62,000 nucleotides of DNA from assembly GCA_905221605.1 (NCBI GenBank), contig CAJNDS010000054.1:1-62000 (forward strand). The letters are read 5' to 3'. Positions 37,285 to 46,415 of this stretch are shown here, one piece after another. The position numbers were made by a program, and so were the translations under genes. Below the pieces are notes generated by a model. The model was given only the letters and a program-made list of their open reading frames with translations, made no database searches and was not told the origin of the DNA. How positions within the stretch are numbered: position 1 is the first letter of the stretch; each line of letters opens with the position of its first letter. This DNA is from Symbiodinium natans. Its lineage: Eukaryota > Sar > Dinophyceae > Suessiales > Symbiodiniaceae.

Positions 37285-38419
37285 GAGGAGGAGGAGGAGG
37301 AAGAGGACGCCGAGGCTAAGGAGGACAGCGAGGGCAGCGGCTCCCACGCCTCGGATTACAAGGAGCCGGGTTTAGGGCTGAGAGGGTTTAGGGTTTAGGG
37401 TTTAGGGTTTAGGGTTTAGGGTTTAGGTTTTAGGGTTTAGGGTTTGGGTTTAGGGCTTTGAGACCAAGTTCTGGTTACCGCAGACTTCCGTCCCTGGAGC
37501 CAACGCTTTGGGAGTTTGGGTTTTTTGGGTTTAGGGTTTCGGGCTTAGGCCTGAGAGGGTTTGGGGCTTTAGGGTATTGACGGTTTAGGATATTTCCGGT
37601 TTAGGGTATTTGCGGTTCAGGGTGTTTACGGTTTGGGGTATTTACGGTTTAGGGTTTAGGGAAGGTGGCACTTTTTTCAGGGTTTAGGGTTTGGGGTTTG
37701 GGTTTAGGGTTCAGGGTTTAGGGTTTAGGATTTGCACAACCCTATCACATGGAAGTTGAATTTCTGACAGGGTCTCAGGTGTTTGTTTCGGGGCTAGGAT
37801 CTCTTAGAAACCTGGGTATATACCGGACCCTAACCCCTAACCGGCCCTAACCCCTAACCCCTAAACCCCTAACCCCTAAACCCCTAGACCCTTAAACCCT
37901 AAACCCTAAACCCTAAACCCTAAACCCTAAACCCTAAACCTCCCTCACCCTGAGCCCTGCGCAGATTGACCCCGAGCATCCCAAGATCGTTCCCTTCGGC
38001 CTGGCGCTCTCAGATGCTTGGACCTAGAGGCACATGGGTCTGGTAGGCTTGGACCCAGAGTAGGTCCGTAGTGCCATTTTTTCAGGTTTAGGGTTTTGGG
38101 TTTAGGGGGGACGAGGACCTAGAGTAGGCCCTTATTCACTTTTTGTAAGGTTTAGGCTCCCTTATAAGCCCCTGTAAACCAAAAAGGGCACCCTTTTCAT
38201 CGCTAGGTTACGCTTGGCTCTAGTAGGCCTTCTCCCCAAAAGTCAAGGGTATCATGACCTGGAGGTTCATGAGTGGTTCTACATAGTGTTCGAAGCACCT
38301 TAATAGCGGTCATAGTATCGGCTGCTTTACTCATAAACTTACCTATAAGTGATCTCCAAGAATCCTTATACGGGCATGACATCGTAGGGGTCGAGCACAC
38401 CGAGAATCCCGGAATCTAG
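37285..38419 (+). CDS. Six-exon 3' part of a gene, function unknown
   Basis: Exon 37285-37369 is an acidic run (six Glu, then DAEAKEDSEGSGSHASDY) from GCAG to G|GTTTAG. Exon 37463-37513 (TKFWLPQTSVPGANALG). Exon 37729-37778 (FAQPYHMEVEFLTGSQ) starts after TTTAG. Exon 37965-38015 (IDPEHPKIVPFGLALSD) starts after GCGCAG and ends at GC. Exon 38227-38264 (AFSPKVKGIMTW) starts after TAG and ends AG|GTTCAT. Exon 38350-38419 (DLQESLYGHDIVGVEHTE...) ends in stop TAG at 38417. For the last three exons the phases fit exactly (0/0, then 2/1). This is the most secure gene 3' end in the window. The C-terminus may be a globular domain preceded by an acidic linker. Confidence 0.68.
37370..37456 (+). repeat. 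Telomeric array (TTTAGGG)n as intron
   Basis: About 11 units between exons 37285-37369 and 37463-37513; its first GTTTAG is the inferred donor. Confidence 0.85.
37835..37950 (-). repeat. Telomeric array with CCCCTAA and CCCTAAA units
   Basis: About 6 CCCCTAA(A) variants followed by 8 CCCTAAA units. Confidence 0.9.
38016..38226. mobile_element. Intron made of a family E element plus a partial copy
   Basis: GC-AG intron: GCTTGGACC..., a truncated GGACCCAGAGTAGG copy at 38050-38085, then a full copy 38114-38223 (GGACCTAGAGTAGGCCC... ...TTACGCTTGGCTCTAG). Confidence 0.65.
38265..38349. mobile_element. Family G element, phase-consistent GT-AG intron
   Basis: 85 bp from GTTCATGAGTGG to CTATAAG; joins AG|T into one Ser codon. 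Confidence 0.65.
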
Positions 38420-38691
38420 TGTTCAGGGCCTGTTCAGGAGCGAAAATTTCGGGTTCAAAAGGTTCAGGGTTTACGGTCAGCGTCGGTTTCGAGAGTTATC
38501 GCTGGACTCTGATCCTAGTAGCGTTTCGTGAAGCCTTTCGTGCTCGGACCATAGTGACATTTCGCGAAGACTAACCTTCATCCCCAAACGCTTTCATGGA
38601 CCCAGTCATAAGGATCGGGGTGCGGTTCAGAGGCACCGCAAACCCTACTCTGACACCCCACTTGTTCCGGTTACGGCGACGAATGGAGAGA

Positions 38692-38731
38692 GAAAGGAGG
38701 GAGGGAGGGAGAGAGAGAGAGAGAGAGAGAT
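38692..38731. repeat. GA/GGGA microsatellite upstream of the C3H start
   Basis: (GAGA)n and GGGA units; the counterpart in copy 2 is 46000-46200 and is longer. Confidence 0.85.
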
Positions 38732-38838
38732 ACCCTAAACTCTAAACCCTAGATGTAGGTCTTCGTGGCAACGTCTTCAACAAGTGCCGTTTAGGGTCAA
38801 GGACTTGATTTTTTCTCTTGGCTTGCCCTCCCGCACCC

Positions 38839-41310
38839 ATGGCTGCCACCTTGATCTCTCACGAGATCCAGCGCGTCATGCACCAAAACACCTTCCTCAA
38901 GGTTCATGGGCTCGCCTACTACCCCCTCTACACCACCCTCCCTAGGTTCCCGCCATATTTAAGGTGATTTAGGGATATGAAGCCTAATTAAGGCCACTTA
39001 AGGAGGGAACCTGGCGGAAGGTGTAATAGGGAAACCCATGAAAGGTGGTTTCGGATGAGGACATCCAGGTCATGGCCGTCAAGTGGAGCAGGTATTCATC
39101 TTGGCCCTGTTCCGGCGCTGACACATGCTTCTGGGATCCCATGGATGGAAACGTCGCCATCATGGATGAGACCAAGGCTGCGCCAGAGCCGGTCGTGGAG
39201 CTTGCAGCGGATGCTGCGAACATGGGCGAGCAAGATTGCAAGGATTGCAATCCTTGCATCTTCTTCGCCAGTGCCAGGGGCTGCTTCTTGGCAGGCCCTT
39301 GGGATGTTTTTTCATTTCCCCTAAACCCTAAACCCTAAACTCTAAACCATAAACCCTAAACCCTACCCTAAACCCTAAACCCTAAACTTCGGGAATATGT
39401 TTCAGAGGGTTTTAAGGGGGCCAGCCGAGGCTTGCATGGTCTCGGCTGCAAGTTTTGCCACATGCACCTCGCGAAGAGAGAGGGTGCGGCAAAGAAGCGT
39501 GCACGGAAGCAGACGCGTGACAAGCTGAAGTCCCAGGCGGGGGTTTAGGGAAACAGGGGACCCCCAAAATACTAGGATCCCTGATAATAAGGACCCCAAA
39601 AACGTACCCCTAATGTCGGAAACCCCCCCCCCCCCCCCAGATTTAGGGTTTAGGGGTTTGCGGGTTTAGGGGTTTAGGGTTTAGGGTTTAGGGGTTTAGG
39701 GTTGGGGCCCTCTTGGTCCTTGTTTTGGAGAACCCCCACAGGTGCTACAGCTCTTAGGGGAGGCCCAAGAGGACATGCAGCTTGGCAGCCCAGTGGTATC
39801 CTTTGTTCCCTTAGAGAGTACCCAACCCAAAAAAGGGTGCCCTTATTATGGGATGATTTCTGGGCCTAAACCCTAAACCCTAAACCCTAAACCCTAAACC
39901 TGGGCTACTAAGGCAGGCACAGCAGGACGAGCTTCAGCTCATGGCCAAGAACAACTCCTTCGTGCGTGCCTTCGCCGTGGCGTGCCTCGAAGGTCACGTG
40001 CGCACGGATGTCGATACTGGGTTTGGAGTACTATACGTTAGTATGTTTTTTGGTTCTGGGTTCCTATTATAGCTGCTTATACCCTGAAAGTCGATACAGT
40101 TTCTGCTCTTGAACATAACTTTCATATGTCTGCGAGTTCACCTGCTGAAGCCCGGATGCTGAACCCCAAATTCTAAACCCTAACCCCTAAACCCCAAACC
40201 CTAAACCCTAAACCCTAAACCCTAAACCTAAACCCTAAACCCTAAACCTCCCTAATCATTCCAAGAGAACTTGAGGAACTTCTCGAAGAAGATCGAGCTC
40301 GCATCCTGCGACCTGGGCGAGTCAATTGAGGGCACGGGGCTTAAAAAGGCCGGCTTGATTTTGAATAGGGCCGCCTCGATATTTACATATATATATATAT
40401 ATATATACATATGTTTAGGCATATGTATATATATATATGTGCATACACACGCAAACAATCTTCTATCATCATCTGTTTTCTATCAAGAACCAAAGCCTGC
40501 ATGCCGATCGATTTTGGCATTTCTGATTGTATGTTATCTTATGCTACGAACCTATCTTGTCATCTCTGAATGCATGTTATCTTATGCTACAAACAAACAT
40601 AGCTTCCGAACTTTGAGGACGGAAGCTCGGAATCGTTGTGTGAAGACTTGTTCTACACAATGGTGGCACATGCCATGGAGCTCTCTGCACGGCATGGGTT
40701 TAGGGTTTGGGGATCGATTTTCGGGGTTTAGGGTTTAGGGTTTCGGGTTTAGGGTTTAGGGTTTAGGGCTTGCACTTGGGTGTGTGGGGGGTTCGGGTAT
40801 CCTGTGACTGTCTGCTCGAGCTTCATGGGTTAGTCCTTTCAAGAGTACTGTGGTGGCTCTATTTTCAGAAACTATTGTGGCTTACACCTACAGAGAAGAC
40901 TAGCCGAAACCAGCGAGAGAGTTTGGGGAACTTCCGTGTTTCGCCATTGTCTACTACCACCGCCAGTGGTGCAGAGAGCTTCTCCCGAGGTCATATAGGC
41001 CAATAATCACAGGATGAGCCCCAGAACTCCCCAGATCTGAACGGGCTCACACAAGCCGTCATTAGCTCGAATTGGCTCTAATACTTAGCAGGCCCTGCTA
41101 TCCCTTAAAGAGTCCTTGCTAAGCAGACCCTTATTCTGGGGATCTTTTGTGGGGATACAATCGTGCTCCAATAAGTCCGTCATGCGGCACAACAGCGTGG
41201 CGTGGCTACCAATGACTCACGGCATTCTTGCGAAGGCTAGGAGGCCAAGATCGTTCAGATGCCCTCCCGCACGAAGAGTTGTCAGGTCGCTTTGAGCATA
41301 GAAAGCGTAC
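38839..41310 (+). CDS. C3H zinc-finger protein, copy 1 (multi-exon)
   Basis: ATG 38839. Exons: 38839-38901 (MAATLISHEIQRVMHQNTFL), 39045-39282, 39430-39542, 39742-39784 (VLQLLGEAQEDMQL), 39913-40020 (QAQQDELQLMAKNNSFVRAF), 40256-about 40341 (FQENLRNFSKKIELASCDLG), 40603-40697 (LPNFEDGSSESLCEDLFYTM), and a likely one near 41220-41310 (FLRRLGGQDRSDALPHEE). The zinc finger is CIFFASARGCLHGLGCKFCH, a canonical C-x8-C-x5-C-x3-H, as in RNA-binding CCCH proteins, followed by a Lys/Arg tail (KKRARKQTRDKLK). A coiled-coil-like stretch follows. Substitutions between copies in 39913-40020 fall mostly on third positions, supporting that frame. The exon 4 to 5 junction is one base out of phase with simple GC-AG splicing. 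A CCCH protein could act in mRNA processing; that role is inferred. Confidence 0.75.
38902..39044. mobile_element. Introner 1: GT-AG intron absent from copy 2
   Basis: 143 bp. Inverted ends TTCATGGG/CCCATGAA, internal complementary blocks (CTAGGTTCCCGCCA and TGGCGGAAGGTG-type). AAGG is present at both ends; copy 2 has a single AAGG (CTCAAGGTGGTT at about 46478). Splicing GTTCATGG...CATGAAAG restores exactly the copy 2 sequence. Confidence 0.88.
39283..39429. mobile_element. Introner 2: GC-AG intron with telomeric core, absent from copy 2
   Basis: 147 bp. Starts GCTTCTTGGCAGGCCC, ends GGGGGCCAGCCGAG; the loop carries about nine CCCTAAA units (39318-39388). GCTT is duplicated at both ends. It splits the second Cys codon (T|GC) of the zinc finger; removal gives the copy 2 sequence. 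Confidence 0.88.
39543..39640. mobile_element. Family D-prime element at the start of an intron
   Basis: GTTTAGGGAAACAGGGGACC... to ...CTAATGTCGGAAACCCCC. Its first bases are the donor of the intron 39543-39741. Confidence 0.7.
39785..39912. mobile_element. Family F element with telomeric core, whole intron
   Basis: CTTGGCAGCCCAGTGGTATC... and ...CCTGGGCTACTAAGG; CCCTAAA units at 39866-39900. In copy 2 the same intron has lost the telomeric part and gained a minisatellite. Confidence 0.75.
40017..40090. mobile_element. Family J element, shortened copy
   Basis: CTGGGTTTGGAGTACTATAC...TTCCTATTATAGCTGCTTAT; begins at the end of exon 39913-40020. Confidence 0.55.
40380..40445. repeat. TA microsatellite in an intron
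   Basis: ACATATATATAT runs between exons 40256 and 40603; the copy 2 counterpart (48296-48400) is TATC/TATG rich and differs in length. Confidence 0.85.
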
Positions 41311-41313
41311 TCC

Positions 41314-41357
41314 CTAAACCCTAAACCCTAAACCCTAAACCCTAAACCCTAAACCCG
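41314..41357 (-). repeat. Interstitial telomeric array (CCCTAAA)n
   Basis: About 6 units. Confidence 0.95.
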
Positions 41358-41438
41358 AAAGCCCCTACGCCACCGAGCGAACCCTCCTTGCAAGCCCACC
41401 GGCAACCATTTCTGCGATGCCGGTGCTGGCATTAAATT

Positions 41439-41548
41439 GGGAGTTCTCTAAATGAAGGTCCCTTTTGCGGGTGCCCAGTATAAGGCGGCACCCTTCTATA
41501 ATGGATCCCAAAAGGGGACCCTAATTGTTGAAACCACCCAACTACCCA
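41439..41548. mobile_element. Family H element, copy 1 (uninterrupted)
   Basis: GGGAGTTCTCTAAATGAAGG... and ...GGACCCTAATTGTTGAAACC; its copy 2 counterpart holds a family J insertion. Confidence 0.8.
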
Positions 41549-41699
41549 TATGCAGTCTATAGAGAGGCGGTTTACAGTTTTTAGGGCCTAGGACTTACGG
41601 TGCAGGGCTTAAGGCGTCGGACTTCTTGGCCGCAAGATGCTGCTGAGCAGTTTTCCGGTGTTCTCCCGTACGGGCGCTTTTAAGCCTGGTCCCTGGTTG

Positions 41700-41786
41700 C
41701 TAAACCCTAAACCCTAAGCCCTAAACCCTAAACCCTAAACCCTAAACCCTAAACCCTAAACCCTAAACCCTAAACCCTAAAACCCA
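41700..41786 (-). repeat. Interstitial telomeric array (CCCTAAA)n
   Basis: About 12 units. Confidence 0.95.
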
Positions 41787-41989
41787 AATAGGAGCCGCTC
41801 CGAGAGCACCGGGCCGAATGTCCCCTCAGTCTTAAACCCTAAGCCCGAAATCTTGAAGGCATCTGGACAGCTCACTTAATGGTTTTCCCTTTTAAGTTTA
41901 GTGCTAGAATTCGGGTTTAGGGTTTAGGGTTGCCAAACGGAAGCACGCTTTGGGAGCGCGCGGTAGTCTGCAGACCTACCCACCCCAAG

Positions 41990-42880
41990 ACCGCCCACTT
42001 GCAACTTTCAAGGAGTTAAGACCATTTATTTTTTTACGAAGCATCACATGAGTCAGCACTCATGCCCTTTTGGGGAAAGGTGCGTGGACCAGGGCATTTG
42101 CGATGCGCAGACGGAAAGGCGGCAGGGTCAGCGAAGACAGCTTGGGTTGGGGCGAAGGGGCTAAGGCCAGGGATGGCCGGGCCAGGAACAGACACAGGCA
42201 GCGAGGCTTGGTTGGCGCGAAGGGGCTAAAGGGAGGCAGGGTCAGGGAATACAGGCCGTGAGCGGCTTGGGTTGGCGAAGCGAGTGGACAGCTTGGGTTG
42301 TGGACCAGGCCAAAACTGGTGTGCGGACAGCGGGCTTGGAGGCCAGCAAAGCCAGGGCCAAGGCCAGCGCCAGGCCAGGGCCAGGGCCAAGGGGCAGAAA
42401 GTCCAGGGCAGGTCAGGGCCAGGGCCAGGCCAGCACCAGGAGCACAGACAGAGTCAGGGCCCGAGCATTTTTTGCCAGAGCCCTGCCTGCCCCAACAAAA
42501 CGACCCCTAATCCCCACAGCCCAGCGGACGGGGGTGAGGGACCCAGGGGTCTCCAAGGCCCCAAAGGGGCCTCCAATGCATGACTCGGCCTGTGCCAGGG
42601 CCAGGGCCAGGGCCAGTTCGAGTGCCAGGAGCGCAGGTCAGGGCCCGAGCATTTTTTGCCACAGCCCTGCCCACCCAACAGTGCGCGGACAGTGTGGGGT
42701 TCAAGCCAAAAAAATATAATACAGTGACAACTGCTGCTGACTCGGCCTGTGCCTGCCTGGAGGGTAAGCCAGCCTGGAGGCAAGCTCGGTCGCCCGCCTG
42801 GGGCTCCCTCACAGGGTCTCACTGAGCGCTCGACCAGCGCCCGCTACCCCAAAAGACAGAGAGAGGGGTGGCGGGATTAG
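41990..42880. repeat. GCCAGG minisatellite block present only in copy 1
   Basis: GC-rich CAGGGC/GCCAGG repeats with a longer direct repeat (42430-42490 and 42620-42680, sharing GGGCCCGAGCATTTTTTGCC). Open frames in all phases are Ala/Arg/Gly-rich artefacts. Copy 2 lacks the block (about 50040). Confidence 0.75.
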
Positions 42881-43187
42881 GGTTTAGGTTTGTACTAGAA
42901 CACGGAGCCTCATATTTGGATATCGAAAAGGGGGCCGTGATCCAGAGAATTGTAGGGTGCCCTTCAGCTTGCACGGGGACCAGGCTCGGCAGGGGACAAT
43001 GGCAGTTCTATGCAAAAAATGTGATCCGAGTCTGGCCACTTCTCGCTTGCACTCATCACTTGGAGGATCGGGGACTTCATATAGGGGTCGGAATGAATAC
43101 AAATGTATTCCCTCAGGGGCCCTTTATCAGTGTACTACAATGACCCCCCCTCCCCAAGCCCTGTTCTAATTATTCAGGCCCATATAT

Positions 43188-43700
43188 TTGCTAGTTACGA
43201 AGTGGGGATATGAGCGAGGTCCCCTCAGGCCACGTGGAACTCAACTTTGTACCTACGTACGAAGCCCCCCGATCCTCCAAGCAGGACACACAGTCCGAAC
43301 CATGGCTAAAGCCCCATGGGGAATGCCTGCCAGGGTTTTCATGGGTCAGGGTGGATGCGGGTTGTTCGATGTAAACCAGGGTCCAAACTTTTTGTTGGCT
43401 GTTCGATCAGAATGGTTAGGGCCCATAAGGCCTGGGGGATGTTTGGGGGTATCGGTATCAGAGGACCCTGCTGTTGAACAACCCTGTTGCCAAAAAGAAG
43501 ACACACTAGTACGCCACTAGTACGGCTGGTTGATCAGTGGCCATGTCTTCTCAGCTGCCTGCCGTGTTGGGTTTTTTTCGATAAGGCGAGCCCTATGAAA
43601 ATACGGCCCCTTGTAGTACACGTGTCGTGCCCAGAAAAGGGACCGAACTCTTCAAAACTAGCCATGGAAACTTCGTAAGGAATCCACGGGGAAAGCATGT
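43188..43700 (+). other. Highly conserved segment of the duplication, coding status unknown
   Basis: Nearly identical to 50230-50720. An open frame (MAKAPWGMPARVFMGQGGCG...) runs to 43518, but copy 2 has a 1-base difference near 50358, so the frame is not conserved. It may be recently converted or simply young. Confidence 0.5.
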
Positions 43701-43854
43701 CCAGTTTAGTTTCAAATCAAGTCTGAGAGTTCGTGTATCATGCTGCACGCTCACCGTTCTGAACCGCATATGGAATTGGGGCTCAGAAGTTCCTAGGGTG
43801 TTTTAGGGGAGACATGGGGAGTTCCGAATGTCGGTCCCTTTTTGGTCCCTACTT

Positions 43855-43952
43855 GAAGGTTCATGGGTAGCGATAAGTAGGACTACAACCTGTCCGATAA
43901 CCCTAAGTAGCGTACTACCCTCAGTAGCGTACTTCTAACTACCCATGAACCA
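43855..43952. mobile_element. Foldback element family G
   Basis: AAGGTTCATGGGTAGCGATA... and ...TTCTAACTACCCATGAACC. Copy 2 (50908-50989) is 16 bp shorter because it lacks one internal AGTAGCGTACTACCCTC repeat. Confidence 0.85.
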
Positions 43953-44340
43953 TCGGGCGCTGTAAGACTCAGCTTTGCGATAGCTTTGAGATAGCGATGT
44001 CTGCATGCTCTGTGCTTCCTCTGGCCACGAGTCCGTTAGGGGTGTACCCTAAACCCTAAACCCTAAACCCTAAACCTAAACCCTAAACCCTCATTTCGTG
44101 AATGTTCTAGTGGCTGGAGGGCCAGATCTGGCCTGCTGTGCAGGAAGAATCTCATTGCCTGACATCGGGTTGGGTCCAGAAGTAGCAAGGATTCCAGGGT
44201 TTAGGGTTTAGGGTTTAGGGTATACTTGGGGTACGAGCTCCTTTTGGGAAATACCGATGTGCTGGGTAGACCAGTCGCTATGATCTGGCACGCGGATGTG
44301 CTGTCCAGCATCCAAGGCCATGCAGGTTGATGCCAAGATG

Positions 44341-45400
44341 GCTTTTCTGTGCCCAGGTTCGGGAGGAGTTTGACCTCCCTACATCTCCAGGGCTTTACTC
44401 GGTAGGCCCGTGAAACATGTTACATTTCCCCTTCGCGGGTTTAAGAGGATCATAGTTGCAAATAATTTTCACCCGGTTTTAAAGGGCCATCCCAGTTTAT
44501 GCCTCGGGCGCTTGAGGGTTTCGCCGTGCCAAACGATCGGCGACTTTCAACCGGTCGAGTGCCTGGCACCGCGCCGACCATCCCCCTTGCACTCGCGTTT
44601 TTCACTCAAGCGACCCCTTTCAAGGAATTAGATGCCATGTGGATTCTCTAAGTTATGGTCCCTTTCTGGGTACCCAGGATATAAACCTCCGCATGATACC
44701 AGGATCCCCAAACCCTAAACCCTGAACCCTAAAGCCAGGGACCATAATGGGCCTCGCATGTCTCCTTGGGAGACTGCGTGCGAGAGGGGCCCTAGCCTGC
44801 CCCCCGCAACAATTAAGCCCAGAGGCACTCGTTGGGGTTTAGGTTTAGGCTGTAGGGTTTGGGGTTTAGGGTTTAGGCTTTAGGGCTTAGGGTTTAGGGT
44901 TTAGGGTTTAGGGTTTAGGGCATGCTTGTAGCCTGTAGCTTAGGGTTTAGGCATAAGGCCTTACAGGATGTTAGGGTCGTGCAGGTGTTTTAGGCTTAGT
45001 ATGGTTTGACTGACAATGTGTTTCAAGGTTTAAGTTGTTTAAGGGCATTCGTTGCGGCGGATGGCAAGCTCGTTTTGCAAGCCTTTCTTTGCTTTGCCCT
45101 CGAAGGCCAGACACCGGGAGAGCGCCATCCAGCCAAAGGCTTGAGGACTTCGGGTTTAGGGTTTAAGGTTACGAGTTTTGAAGTAGGGTCTCGGGTTTGG
45201 GGTTTAGGCTTTCGGGTGGTTCTCTCGGCATCACAGCGCTTCGAGGTTTCTCCGAACCAGAGGAAGACCCAATTTGATTGATTTTGCTGCTCAAAGAGCT
45301 TGCAGCTGGACTCTACCGACTCCTACCTGCAGACGATACGACCTTGGCCCCGCGCCCTCAGAAAATGCACAAGCGAAAGCGTGGCGCCAGGGTTTAGGGT
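44341..45400 (+). CDS. Further exons of the duplicated region, copy 1
   Basis: Segment 44360-about 44400 (REEFDLPTSP) is out of frame after 44393 relative to copy 2, because CCAGAGGCT has become CCAGGGCT. Open segment 45040-45135 (AFVAADGKLVLQAFLCFALE...). Exon 45285-45391 (LLKELAAGLYRLLPADDTTL... then a basic QKMHKRKRGAR tail) ends at a telomeric GGTTTAG. The last is intact here but broken in copy 2. Confidence 0.45.
44644..44740. mobile_element. Family H-like element with telomeric core, copy 1
   Basis: TCTCTAAGTTATGGTCCCTT ... CCAGGATCCCC, CCCTAAA units, then AGGGACCATAAT. Copy 2 (51730-51856) has more CCCTAAA units in the same loop. Confidence 0.7.
44845..44922 (+). repeat. Interstitial telomeric array (TTTAGGG)n
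   Basis: About 10 units, partly degenerate. Confidence 0.9.
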
Positions 45401-45534
45401 GCAGGGGTGTAGGGTTTAGGGCCGGTTCTGTAGCGCAGAGCCCGACTCATGCACGTCCTGTAGCGCAGAACCTGACAGAGCTGGCGGCCAGAACCCGACT
45501 CCGACTCATGCGGGTTTTGTCGGGGATTTAAAAA

Positions 45535-45592
45535 CCTAAACCCTAAACCCCAAACCCTAAACCCTAAACCCTAAACCCTAAACCCAAAACCG
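45535..45592 (-). repeat. Interstitial telomeric array (CCCTAAA)n
   Basis: About 8 units near the end of copy 1. Confidence 0.9.
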
Positions 45593-45715
45593 TCAAAGGC
45601 TTCACTGCCCTTGTCCCGACCATAAAGGGACAAAGGCCCCTTGCCGGAGGCTTGTATGAACTTGTTTGGGTGCGTAGCTCCCGTGACGTACCCAAGATGC
45701 CACCCAAAGGAGTAC

Positions 45716-45812
45716 CTGAAGGTTCATGGGTAGTTAGAAGTAGGGTGTTATACGTAAGCTAGCTTATAGTAAGACCTTAGTGAAGGCGCTTACAACCCTG
45801 CTTATAACTATA
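45716..45812. mobile_element. Foldback element family G between the duplicated copies
   Basis: AAGGTTCATGGGTAGTTAGA... and ...TACAACCCTGCTTATAACTA. Confidence 0.7.
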
Positions 45813-46415
45813 TAGGGGTCGGAAGAATTACTATAATGGTATGCCCTCATTATGGTTCCTTTATGTTTCGACTATAATAACCCCCTAAACCCTAAACCCT
45901 AAACCCTGTAAACCCTACTCCGACACCCCACTTGTTCTCAAATTGCAGACGGGAGAAGCCGTGGCGGTTGAGGTGCAGGTACGGCGACGAATGGAGAGAG
46001 AAAGGGAGGGAGGCAGAGAGAGAGAGAGAGAGAGAGACACTAAACCCGAAACCCTAAACCCTAAACCGAGAGACAGAGAAAGAAAGAGAGAGAAAGAGAG
46101 AGAGACGGAGAGAATGAGAGGGAGGGAGAGAGGGAGGGAGGGAGAGGGAGAGAGGGAGAGAGAGCGAGAGAGAGAAATAGAGGGAGGGCGGGAGAGAGAG
46201 TTCGAGCAGAAGCTGCATGCGTTCGTAGGGTTGGAAGGGGAGCCTCAGGACGTTTAAGATTTTTCACCTGTCTCACGCGTCGGCTTCTGCTCGGGAGTTC
46301 CGAACCGATTCCTGATGTTTTTTTTGTGAGTGTAGGTCTTTGTGGCCTCGTCTTCTTCAAGTGCCGTTTTGGGTCAAGGACTTGATTTTTTCTCTTGGCT
46401 TGCCCTCCTGCACCC

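Larger units (their letters stand above)
38640..45612. repeat. Tandem duplication, copy 1
   Basis: Aligns by eye with 45909-52622 in the same order and orientation. First shared sequence AAACCCTACT-TGACACCCCACTTGT; last shared sequence AAAACCGTCAAAGGCTTCAC. Identity is highest in exons and in 43240-43700. Copy-specific insertions are listed separately. Confidence 0.85.

Noticed and set aside
38203-38400. 65-residue minus-strand frame
   Set aside because: The + strand here has two exons and an intron in perfect phase with a natural stop; the minus frame is a shadow.
42258-42825. Overlapping 80-153 residue frames in 42258-42825
   Set aside because: GCCAGG-type minisatellite open in nearly all frames on both strands, and absent from the paralogous copy.
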